Positions 11,756-21,900 of a stretch of 64,000 nucleotides of DNA are shown in pieces. The DNA lies in NCBI GenBank assembly GCA_031308135.1, contig JAHLJT010000631.1, positions 263,952,925 to 264,016,924 on the forward strand. The letters are read 5' to 3'. Position 1 is the stretch's first letter; each line of letters starts with the position of its first letter. A program made the translations under genes and the position numbers. The notes under the pieces were generated by a model, which saw nothing but the letters and a program-made list of their open reading frames with translations, was not told where the DNA came from and did no database searches. Source of the stretch: Acheta domesticus. Its lineage: Eukaryota > Arthropoda > Insecta > Orthoptera > Gryllidae.

Positions 11756-12287
11756 TTTGGCGAGTTTTGGGCATTAAGTTGCAGTGAAGAATAGCTCTAT
11801 TTTGATCAGCTAATCTTTGTTCGTTAACAGGAAAATTGGGAAAAATCAACGTAAATTCAGACAATAATCTTTGCCTGTAACCGGTCACATCGGTATCCAA
11901 ATTTGTGACTCGGTAGTAGATGTGCCCAATGGTTTCATTAACATCACTAGTCCATTTCTTGCGCTGTCGTGGCAGTCCTGCTCGAGTGAACGCTGGCTGA
12001 AAAACCTGCGTAGCACTCAGGCTAGGTGAAGCTCTTGATGGAGATTGGCTTCCTTTATTATCAGCAATAGCTTCTTGGGAGACCGATGTTTGCTGAGACC
12101 ACATTAGGCCATTAGCGGATCGCCCACTACTATGTCCAGCGCCAACTCCAGACACGCCCCGGCGCTCCCCGGGCAGCGACTCTTTTTCCGAGGCCTTATG
12201 ACTCCTTAGACGTCTCTCCATTTGGGTATGGGTGATTGCCATTGCCCCGAACACCATTCTAATCGGTAATAACCGCTCGTCTTCCAC
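11751..12287 (-). pseudogene. N-terminal fragment of a LINE ORF
   Basis: The frame encodes 178 codons. The first ~105 residues are Ser/Arg/Gly-rich and unstructured-looking. Residues ~108-175 contain RKKWTSDVNETIGHIYYRV, then GYRQRLLSEF and NEQRLADQNRAIL, ending LPKTRQK. That W...N...Y / RLADQ-R pattern is what I recall from the N-terminal region of R4/Dong-type and related insect LINE proteins, upstream of the reverse transcriptase; this is memory-based. The stop codon comes from the adjacent TAA microsatellite, so the natural C-terminus is missing. Non-functional. Confidence 0.6.
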
Positions 12288-12564
12288 GTGGCACTGTTGT
12301 TCTTGCTAACACGTAGGGTTGGACTTAAGACTTGCGGGAAGAAGGGGGAGGTGAGGAAGGGGGGATACCTTGGAGAGTTACTATTTCACCTGAGGAAGGG
12401 AAACGAATTGAGAAGACGATTTAGTGCAGGGACAGGAGGAATAATGAGAGATAGATAACTTTAACACGTAGGGACAGCGGACAGCCGCTCCAATTAGTAG
12501 CCTCTTACGACAGGGGGAGATCCCGTGGTGATATTGTACTAAAATCCCCGATCATCACACGGGG

Positions 12565-12566
<2 letters not shown>
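11756..12566 (-). mobile_element. Dong/R4-like LINE, 5' part only
   Basis: This minus-strand segment lies exactly between two ATT tracts. Its 5' side (12566 downward) is a non-coding leader with the CCCCCTGTCGTAAGAGGC block, of a kind I associate with 5' UTRs of insect LINEs, then an open frame from 12287. The protein stops in the TAA repeat before any endonuclease or polymerase domain. LINEs normally lose their 5' end, so a 5' piece with a TAA tail is odd and may reflect an internal deletion or template jump. Flanking TAA tracts fit Dong-type target preference. Confidence 0.6.

Positions 12567-12624
<58 letters not shown>
12567..12624. repeat. (ATT)n microsatellite
   Basis: About 19 ATT units bounding the 5' end of the Dong-like fragment. 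Together with 11717-11755 it frames that fragment on both sides. Confidence 0.95.
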
Positions 12625-12786
12625 GGTGTTGTTCCACACTAAATTTTTGGCTAAGGATGTTAGGTGTCGTTAGGCCAAAAACACTCCGTAAAAACCGTGA
12701 ATCCTGCTCCGTAAATCCAAACTCCTCTCCACCATTTACGCGTGGGAAGTGAGCGGAAGCAGGGGCAGGGTGGCGGAGGCACTCAC

Positions 12787-13040
12787 ACCATGAGCAGCAG
12801 CAGCACGTCCAGCACGAAGAGCAGCGCGCGGCGGCGGCAGCCCGAGCCGTCGGCGGCGGCGGCGGAGGCGTAGTCGTCGTCCCAGGCGCCGGCGGGCGGC
12901 GGCGGGGGCGGCGGCGGCGGCGGCGGCGCGCGCCGGCACAGCAGGCAGCACGCGTGGCCCAGCACGTAGAGCGGCGCGGCGAGCGCCAGCGCCACGCCCA
13001 GGCACACGCACGCCAGGAAGCCCGCCTCCACCGGCAGCGA
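12787..13040 (-). CDS. prominin-like exon, partial host gene
   Basis: This is the only credible host-gene piece. On the minus strand a splice acceptor (GCGCTGCCCGCAG) ends at 13041 and an open frame runs to a donor GT|GTGAGT at 12786-12785; ATG|GTGTGAG two bases earlier is the alternative. The 84 residues hold a membrane segment beginning PVEAGFLACVCLGV, with a Pro before a short Cys-rich tail (CCLLCRR). A proline run and an Asp/Ala linker follow, then CRRR and a second hydrophobic segment. An EAG...C..LG membrane helix, CxxC-type Cys cluster, short loop and next helix are the layout around the second and third membrane helices of prominins, pentaspan membrane glycoproteins of plasma-membrane protrusions. 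No other exon was found, which fits very long introns. The proline run is unusual for the family. Confidence 0.55.
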
Positions 13041-13070
13041 CTGCGGGCAGCGCAAGCGCTATTGTACCAA

Positions 13071-13410
13071 TCGTAACGTCGTGGGTGGGGATCTACGCCA
13101 CCAAGGAACAGACCCGAGTATATACAAATTTATTTACACACATTTACAGAATCACTCGATGTTGTTGTTAGAGCAATCCACTGCAGTTCCCTCTTTCTCT
13201 ACACGCGCCTAGCGGAGCTGAACCCATTGCAATGTTCGAGCACATCGAACACACACTCGTGCATAGAACACTCCGCGCCAGCCTGGGCGGATAATGTTTT
13301 TGTGAATCTCCGCGAGGTAACCTACACTTTGTTCCCTCACGAGGGCCTCGCGACACGGCCTTATTCAATGCCGAGTCACATGACCTCCTTAGTCATTTTT
13401 CCCTCCCACA
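13071..13410 (-). mobile_element. possible solo LTR, low confidence
   Basis: Read on the minus strand this ~340 bp block starts TGTGGGAGGG, contains a TTGAATAAGG promoter-like motif and a later AATAAA, and ends in GACGTTACGA followed by TTGGTA, which resembles an LTR end joined to a primer-binding-site start. I found no second LTR and no clear target duplication. It lies just upstream of the prominin-like exon's acceptor, so it would be an intronic insertion. The GC-rich flank 13411-13580 has no recognised gene. Confidence 0.3.
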
Positions 13411-13582
13411 CCTGCTCTGGACCTGCCTAGCCGCCGCCACCCGCCTTGCGCACGACACCACGCAAACCCGCCACCACCGCTCTTAGACTTCCCTCCGGAG
13501 GGTGACCTTTATTCGGGGAGGCCATTTTGAATTCCCGCATGCCCATGCCTTGCAAACAAGTCTCTCTGAGCAGGAAGTCCAG

Positions 13583-13740
13583 CCTCTGATACCACACAAT
13601 TTTGTTGGTCCATGATTTAACAGATAGAAAAATTCTTGAAATTACAGTTTTATTGAATATTAAATGAAATACGTAGTTTTCACAACGTTTCAGAAATTAC
13701 TGGTTTCCATCATCAGATGACAAAACAAATAAATCCGGAC
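13583..13740 (-). repeat. retroelement remnant with hammerhead-like core
   Basis: Minus-strand reading gives CTGATGA (13716-13710), a short stem, then GAAACGTTG (from 13691), matching the invariant parts of a hammerhead ribozyme core. An AATAAA and a TGGTATCAGAGG block (13594-13583), similar to a tRNA primer-binding site, follow within about 110 bases. Pairing of the flanks (GTTTT..CAT with GTG.AAAAC) would form stem I. Stem II is weak, with a U-U at its base. Probably a degraded Penelope- or LTR-type remnant. Confidence 0.4.
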
Positions 13741-13936
13741 GCAAGTGCTATTAGTCATGCCACTTTGATTATTTCGTGTTTCAGAATGTGACAAGTGCTA
13801 TGGTCATTATTCCCGTAAATGTAGTGCATGTTTTATCATTAGAGCGACTTCGCAACACGCATCACGCGCATGCTCTTAGTGACGGATGAGCGATTGATTA
13901 GGTAGTCTTTCCGGACGCGTTTACACCTATAATTCA

Positions 13937-14428
13937 GCGGTCATTAGTCCCGTTAGTGTAGTGTATGCTTTGTATCGAGAGGTGGTTGTGTCGTTTCTCG
14001 TTGGATGTCGAGATCCGGCGCTGATCTACACGTCGGCATGCGGTGTTTATCTGTCCAGGTATCTCCCAAAAACGGGGCACCGCTCCAGCCAAAATAATGT
14101 TTAAGCTCCCACACGTTTTTTCGACATGTGTGGTAGTGTAGTGCATGTAAGTGTAAGTATGGGATGCAACTACGGGATGATGATAGGACAATGAAGAGGA
14201 AAGAATGATCGCACGCGGTACACGGACGTTACTGCATTGACCTAGTGTTCATCGGAGAAACCATGAAAACTTACCTCTCAGAACAACCGATTGCTAGACA
14301 TTGTACTTCAGACAGCGACTGAGTTCGATCCTTGTAGCTAGTGTCGAAAATTCTTTCACCGTCTGGACTCAAACTCTGTCAGACGCGATGCAGAGACAAC
14401 ATTTGATACCCTGACGCACTTAATTTGA
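13937..14428 (-). mobile_element. SINE-B copy, diverged, nearly full length
   Basis: On the minus strand it aligns along its length with 39581-40088 and 37289-37828. Shared blocks are the degenerate tRNA-like head near 14400, the GACACTAGCT block, a TGGTTTCTCCGATGA block, the ACACTACCACACATG block, a GGTGCCCCG block with GAGATACCTGG, and the GACTAATGACC block toward the 3' end. The B-box equivalent is mutated, so it is an old copy. Confidence 0.8.
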
Positions 14429-14699
14429 TGTAACAAAAGAAATGAAGTGGTTTTTGGCGTCACGGTTAGAAGAACGCTTGGCCCTTCGGAATCCTCATTG
14501 TGTAATATTACAGAATGCATGTGTCGAGGCGCTAGTGCCACCAGATGGGGCTTTGCGTAACAATCACCGACTTGCACCATGCATTGTGCATTTGTGCAAA
14601 ATAATATGCAGTGCAAATGGGCGAGTATTTCTAGTTTTCTGGCCCTTCAACTTCTTCTCTGTGGTGGTTATTCCCGTGAGCGTCGAATAAGATGCAGCC

Positions 14700-15175
14700 G
14701 AGCGGTGACGGTGATGTAGCCGAGAGGTGACACTCTTTAACGTGTGATCAAAGACTTGCAGATTCTGCCCCTCTAAGACTCTCCCAGCGGAGCTCCACCC
14801 AGCCGGGTAATGCTGTACACTTACATGCACACTTAGAGGCATCGGTTACACACATCGAGACTGCTCTTCCGGTAATTGTGGTAGTGTAGTGCATGACAGT
14901 GAAAGCATGTAAAGAGAGGGGAGGGAACAAAGAAAGGAAGATCGTGACTTGACCCTAGCCCGTATAGGTCACTGGTCCAGTATCCTCCTGTCACTTATCG
15001 GAGAAACTATCGCTAATCACCAACCAGAACTCGACCTAAAATTCTCCGGTCAACGGCTGAATTTGACCTACCTAAATAGTTACAGTCGAAAATCACCAAT
15101 CATTGAGATGCGAACTCTAGGACCTCCCTATCAGTGCTGGAGGGGAAACTGTTGTTATTACTGAGACACCTCAGA
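14700..15175 (-). mobile_element. SINE-B copy, strongly diverged
   Basis: It keeps the family order in minus orientation. A head-like block (GAGGTGTCTCAGTA) lies near 15170, followed by GGGAGGTCCTAGAGTTCG at the B-box position, a TTTCTCCGATAAG block near 15000, the ATGCACTACACTACCAC block near 14885 and a GGAGCTCCGCTGG block near 14790. The 3' end is unclear. Many substitutions make this an old copy. Confidence 0.65.
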
Positions 15176-17000
15176 AGGGGTTGTACGTGGGAATCAAGGA
15201 TTTAGGATTTAGAATGGTATTATGTAAATGAAGAAACTGTCACAATTAAAGAGGAAGTATTTTCCACTGGGCGCGCCTACAAGTGTTATTCGACCCAACT
15301 CCTGGCGTACGCGCCATCTCAGTTGGCAACAGTATCCTCATTAAAAAAAAGATTTTGAAAGAATATTTAATTCCTGAAGAATGTTCAAGAATAGAGCGCG
15401 CCACTGTGTTTCCCTTAGTTAATATGGGAGTTGAAAGACCGTGATGCAAACTACGCACATTTGTGGATGGAATGAAGCATCCAGCCGTCACCTCTTTCAT
15501 TAAATACGTATTTTTGGTAGAAATAAATGACATTTGAGGCTACAAATACGGTGAAGAGCACTGGATTTTGAATCTTAACGACGCAAAATTCCTGCATAGA
15601 TTTTAGATTTTACACATTTATTTCTGAATTCTGAGAGGATAATTTCTGCGTTTTCTTGTTCAATGTTTGATCATACCTCCCATGAGAAAAAGTTCAACCT
15701 TGGTTGGATTTTATTTGGCGTACGTTCGTTCATTCATTCTTTCCTTGCTCGTGTCATAATTATCTGTATTTTCGTGACAAATTAAGTAAGACATATATAT
15801 GATGCAAAGATGTAGATGTAAAAATATATGACTATGTACTCTCTTAATATTCACTATGCTATAATCTACTGATTCATATTAATTTTTATGATTTTCTACC
15901 ATTTTCTATTCATGTGATATTTTCTGCGAACGTAACCAGAAGGAACATTCTCGTCCTTTTCCATTGAACTTCCCAAATGCAAACACTTGTACATTTAGAT
16001 ATGTAGGGTTGCATACCCTTCAGGCTGACTAATAATACCGTATTATTAATACCCAACTGCGCGAGGCAAAAATGAGGGCTATGTTTATCTTGATGTTGTA
16101 TCTTTTTTGTTACCACAAGTAGTGTGACTGATTCGACTAATATTCTTATTTATGTGATTATATTTGTCTCGTCAGCGTGAATGTCATAGCTTATGTAAAA
16201 TACCTAAAAATGCAATTTGACGCACACCAGGCGCAACTTTCGTCATTTTTATGTCTGAAAGGTTTGACATATTTAAGGTAAGGTACTTTTACATTCGTCT
16301 TCATATAATGCATGCAATATGCTAGTTTAAATTTCTAGAAATACCGTATGGCGGACTTACGGCTTAATTTTTTGATTTATTGCCCATTATTAATTATTTT
16401 AACCCCAGAGAGGTGGCGTAGTCCAATCGAATTATTATTTTTTTAACGTTTACGTCTTGTTTTGTATTCTTATACATTTTATAATACTTGTTAATTTATA
16501 AAAATCACTGTTTTAACCAAATATATTAATATTCTGTCTCTTCAAGCAGCATTGCTGGAACACGATTATTTGTTCAATAGTCACTTTGATTTTGTTAAAT
16601 AGTCTATAACTGTTTAAGTCACGCATCATTTGTTTGAATTTCGAAAAACATGAAACAAACCACAATAAACAAATTTTATTGCCGCTGGAGGTGCGGATCC
16701 TTACTCTGACTGCTCGCCCATAGCGGAGCGACTTGGCAAGATGACGGAAGTGGCCAGGGGACGCAGCGGGGGAGGACGCGACATCTAGCGACGGGAAAAC
16801 GAGGAAGTCTACAAGCCCACATTGACGGGACCACTGGGACCTTCTAGATATTGGCGAGGATCGTGGACTCGAGTTGAATGTGAATTTCGGGTATCCGTAT
16901 CCGTATTGGAAAGTGTCAATTCAATTTTCGATGTTGAGGAAGTTCGACTTTAGTGAGTGAGTAAGTACTTCCTGTTTTTGTGGTGCTAGGTAATTGGTCA
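15176..17000. other. AT-rich sequence, no gene recognised
   Basis: No gene or known repeat is seen. A GC-richer patch at 16680-16960 has only a 16-codon ATG frame and no splice pattern I trust. Confidence 0.45.
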
Positions 17001-17009
17001 CATGATTAG

Positions 17010-17190
17010 AGTGCTTGTTGGTATGGGGGGTGACGATGTTCCTCGCCAGGTGGAAGTGAAACCCGGCACATTACCTTGGAGGGTTTTTCCTCTCCGGGTA
17101 TCTTCCCAACGGTGCGTCATCCCAGCTAGGATAAGTTCTGATATCCCAAGAGCTCTCCCGATAAGGGTTGTAGTGTGTTGTACGCACAAC
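17010..17190 (-). mobile_element. SINE-B 3'-half fragment
   Basis: The minus strand retains the GTACAACACACTACAACCC block (family form: CACTACACTACCACAC), a GGGAGATACCC-like block and a Cys-coding GGGTTTCACTTCC region matching the 3' half of the SINE-B family. The head half is missing. Confidence 0.5.
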
Positions 17191-20100
17191 TTGACTTTAA
17201 TTAACCCCGATTTCCATCAGGCTACAAATACTCGATATACCAATGAATGTAGAAAATATGTATCAAGTAATTGAAATTAAAAGTACTCATAATACTGCTC
17301 ACAATAGACAACAAAATGATTATGAGTATAACATTTTCATATTTACCATTTTACGCTTGTTTTCATGATTGTGGCTAAAAACTATATATACATAGATGCC
17401 ATTCGCATTGATGCAGGTAAAAAGAAACGAACGTAATTGAAATATCTTTCAACTGTGCTATGATCCATCATCAGGGTAACACCAAATTACTCATATATTC
17501 CTTAAAGTACACACAACAAATGGTAGGATTACCTCAGCGAGGTTCCAAAATTACTAGCTTGTCCGTCTCCCGTTGTTCATCTGAAGGGGAGTCAGAACTG
17601 TACATCTGTTTCTCTCTCTGAGCTACGCAATGATAAATAAAAAACAATGCAAACACAGCTGTGTCACATGTGTCACGAAGATTTGCGATGAATTAAACCG
17701 ATGTTTGTAATTTTGGATGTCTAACTCGCATCACACCTTTAACTTTTTCATTTGTAATTGTGTAGTACGTCCGACTACGAGCTACACCTACTTGGGTTGC
17801 GTGACTCACAGCGAATGAAATGCAATTTTCATTACAGTTTTATCTGGAAGGTTGGCTGACAATGAGAATATGAGATAAATTTGGGTAATTTTGAAATCTA
17901 GAGAAATTATTACTTCTGTGTTTCGTTTGTAGAAAAAGGAACTGAAAAAACAATAATACAGAGAGACATACTTTTGACGTAAATGTACAAACTTTAAAAA
18001 CTTTAAAGATAAAGTCATATATTTTAAAACGTTTTCGTTGTGAGTCGGTTGAAAAGGTTTCATTTACCTTTATTTTTCCAACCGTTGAATTTTGCTTTCT
18101 GTAAAGATCCTATGTCATGTAGTTAGCTGTTACACAACTTCACATTGCAGCAGGAGATTTTGCGTGGAGGTAGACAAATCTGGGCTTCGTATTTCGTGTG
18201 CACCGTGGCGTAATCGAGGGTAATTTTCACTGCTGCGTGCGCAGCCTTCCGATGCTGGCTGTAACAACAGGACGTGCTCGCGAGTCGCAAGAGAGAGGCA
18301 TAGAAGAAACAGTGGCGTCTCCCCAATTGAGTTTTATCTGCGTCATCGCCTCACCCGTGGCAGTTGCGCGTGCGGCACGCTTCTACCGCGCTGTTTTCAT
18401 TTATCATGATTTCGTGGCTCTATCAGATTTCGCAAAAGTGATGTTTTCCCAAATGATAAGCATGCAGCTGGAAAATGTTTATGACTTTAGGAAATATATA
18501 TCAATGTAATCAATGTGTTTTAATACATTTTTACTTTCACTTTTACCATTTGCTCTAGGAAACTATTGACTTCTCAGAACATTCATTCAGACAGCATACA
18601 CGTTTATTTTGAACCTCAAGCTTTTAATCTACGTATGTGTAATATCCTACCTCATCTTCTCTGCTCTACTTATGCATAATATACCACTTTTTCATATATG
18701 TGCCCCATTTTTATGATTGTCTCGATTTTTATTTCTTGATTTCTTATTTCAAAATTGTTCTACCAGAAATAATGAGGAAAGAATGGTCATTTAGACTCTT
18801 TGGATTCTTTCCTTCATCTTTGTTTTCTCCTCTTCTTTTTAATCATCTAATTTCTTGAATACATTACTGAGCTTCCTTCTCCTCCTTTTTGCCCATGACA
18901 TTAGTGACTAATATTTATTTCTTGGAATACTTCCGTCTTTTGCAGATAACTTTTGGTTTGATTCTAATGTTTTTCATGACTTGTGTGCATCTTGTTGTCT
19001 TCATTTCGGCGCAAAAGGTTTGTGTCAGTCTTCTTTCACTCATTTTAACAAAGTGCTACAAAACTGAGCTGTCTTTTGTTTTAACTTTCTCTACACACAT
19101 CTCCATTTTCTAACTTCCTCTTTACATTCTGCTATTATTAAATGACATTTCACTTTATTTTTTACTGTTTGAAAGTAGGTCCTCTTCCGTCAGCGCATTG
19201 CCTGCCAATATTTAGCTTAATCTTAACATGTTGGTGAACCGTACCTTGAAAATAACATCCTCTTAGCCACATTGCAGCTCCGGTCTTCTCGACTCCAACG
19301 TTTCTGTCCTTTCCATCGCCATCACGCGCGGCTCCGACCGAAACAACTGCAGCAAAATGCAGCACTCACGCACGGCCATTAACACTAAAGCCGCGTTACT
19401 TCCCACCTCGGGCAGCTTCCACCTCCATTCGATGTTAAGCCACCGCCCCCTGGATTTCGCGTCGTAAGACAGCGGCGCTCTTCTCCGTTGCACATGCAAA
19501 CGGCCTCGCAGCCACCACCCCCAGCCCCACCCGCGCGCCCTCTGCCCTTTCACCTCCGCCTCCGTCGCCTCATGCCCTCCCCTTTTCCACCCCAGATTCG
19601 ATCCCGCCACCGCCTCCACCACCCCGTTTCCGTGCGCACTCCTAGCTTCGCCATTGATGGCATTGCAGACGCACCCATCTTCGCCTCTTCACGGTCCCAA
19701 ACCGTTCCCCGTTCCAGCCCTCATCCTAGAAATCGTCACTCCTCCATCCATTTCCACTTCTGTCACAACCGTTGCCCTCACCAATACTATCACTCATGCC
19801 TCCGTTACCTCATCGCTACTGCCCGTTCTCTCGTTCTATGAAAGCACTTCCTTTCTCTCTCTACAGAGCGTTCGAGAATAAATGTTACAAACCACTAGGG
19901 ATGTAGAGGGTGAAAGATGACTACTCTGAGCTAATGAATATGAGGAAGGAAATTTTATATAATGATATTACTCATGAAATACCTGCCATCACATCCTGTT
20001 TGATTTGCACTTCTTTCTTGGAACTTTGCAGGTGCACGAAATCTGAAGGATCGACCTAGCTACTCGCAATAATATTATTGAGTTTTTCATCGGTATCTTC

Positions 20101-20760
20101 ATCTTTGACTCAAACATTTCACGAAATGATGGCCTTGAAGTTTAATGCATGCGAGGTAACGGTGATGCATATTCTCACACGCCCCCTAAAAGCATCTAGT
20201 ACTCGGGATGCAGTAAGCTGAAACTCAATTTTGGTGCCAAGATACCGTTGTCTTTGGCATTTCAAACTGAAAATACTTTGTACCCCTTAAAGAAAATTAA
20301 AATATATCGGAGAGTGAAATCTACCGACCTTGGAATTCAAGCAACCGAGACCGCTTCTGCTAACAACACCCGTTTGTCTCACACAGGGTGGCGGAGAAAT
20401 ATACCGGTGCCCCGTTTTTATGTAGACACATGCGACGCCTCACAGGAGATGTCAAACCCTTCAGGAGGGTAGGCAGCAATTTCTGCAGAAACATGAGATA
20501 AGTGGGAGTGTTGAGACGAGACGGAGAAATGTACTGCCCAATCAACTGATCTCCTACCCACATGTAAACACTGAAAATCATTTGATGTTCGATAGTAAAA
20601 GTGTTGTGAGGATTCAGAAAGACAATTCCCTAAAAATTTGTAACATTTATTCTGAACCATCCACTATACCTTGCCCTTTTCAGTCCCCTTCCATCTCTCG
20701 ACTACTAGGAACTACGCGAATGTCGGAACTGCTCTCAACTCTGCCGCCACCATGTATCCC
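17191..20760. other. No gene recognised; one retroelement motif
   Basis: Around 17440-17480 the minus strand reads CCTGATGATGGATC, then TTGAAAG about 20 bases later. This is a decayed relative of the hammerhead-like motif at 13.7 kb. A C-rich plus-strand interval (19480-19850) is open for 117 codons with low-complexity composition and no domain. The rest is AT-rich with no supported feature. Confidence 0.4.
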
Positions 20761-21900
20761 TCACCATCACCCTTAAGGCTGCCGGGTGCCCCATAATTTA
20801 CACCCCTCGGTCTACTCCACCACCTCTGCCACCTCCGCTGCCACAAGCGCCGCCATCATTGCCGCCCGCGCGCGATGCGGGCGAAACAAAAGCCGCCCGC
20901 CGCTCATTTAACCCTGCGCACCGCCTCCTCCGGCTCCACCGCCGCACCCGCCTCTTTCCGTAATTAGTGTGTGGTAGCCCTCGCGAGGAGGCCGCAACGG
21001 AACCGCCGTGCAACGCCCCCGTTCTGCCCCCGCTCCACCTCTGGCCCGCTCCACCCCGCTCCCCAGATACGCGCCCCGCCCCCACCCCGCCCCCGCCCGG
21101 CCTCGCCCCTCGCCCCACCCCGCCCCCCGCCCCCGCTCCCACTCCGCCTCCATTCCGCCCCCACTCCGCCCCCACTCCGCCCCCGCCCCCTGCCCCCACT
21201 CCGCCTCCACTCCGCCCACCCGCGCCACCCACCACCACTCAGCACCGCCCCCCACCCCGCCCCCGCCCGGCCTCGCCCCTCGCCCCACCCCGCCCCACCC
21301 CGCCCCACCCTGCCTCACCCCGCCCCACACCGCCCCCGCCTCCCCCCTGCCCCACTCCGCCCCCCGACCCCCCACCATCACCCCGCCCCCACTCCGCCCC
21401 GCCACCCATCCCGTTCCCGCCCCGCACCACCCCGCCCCACCCCGCCCCACCCCGCTCCACCCCGCTCCACCCCGCCCCTCCCGCCCCCACTCCGCCCCGC
21501 CACCCACCCCGTTCCCGCCCCGCCTCGCCTCCGCCTCCGCCACGCGCCACGCCCCTCGCCACGCCCCCGCCGCCGACATTCCCCTCGCTTACATCACGCC
21601 CCCGCCCCGCTACGCTCCCCGCCACGCCCCCTGCCCCGCCTCACTTCCGCCTGCTCCACTCCCGCTCCGCCTCCGTTGAGCCCCTCTGTGTCCCCCCGCG
21701 CCCCAGCTCCACTTCCATTCCGCCCCCGCTCCGCCCCGCTCCGCTCCGCTCCGCCCCGCTCCGATTCGTTCTCCCTCCGCCCCTGTCCCCGCCCTCTGCG
21801 ACCCGCTTCCGCCCGAGGCTAACCCCGAGACAGCCCGGGCCACCCGCACTCATTAGCCACCTTTAATGACGCGCCGCGCCGCGCCGCGCCGGTTTGATCC
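20760..21900. repeat. C-rich low-complexity block
   Basis: The plus strand is extremely C-rich with irregular CCCCGCC / CCACTCCGCC units, most regular from about 21050 to 21830. Very few purines on one strand leave several frames on both strands open at once (Pro/Ala/His/Ser on plus, Gly/Ala/Arg on minus). I read these as composition artefacts. The block ends in a short CGCCGCGC run near 21880. Confidence 0.9.

Noticed and set aside
20908..21866. Several 200-300 codon frames on both strands
   Set aside because: C-rich composition removes stop codons from nearly all frames at once; no frame stands out.
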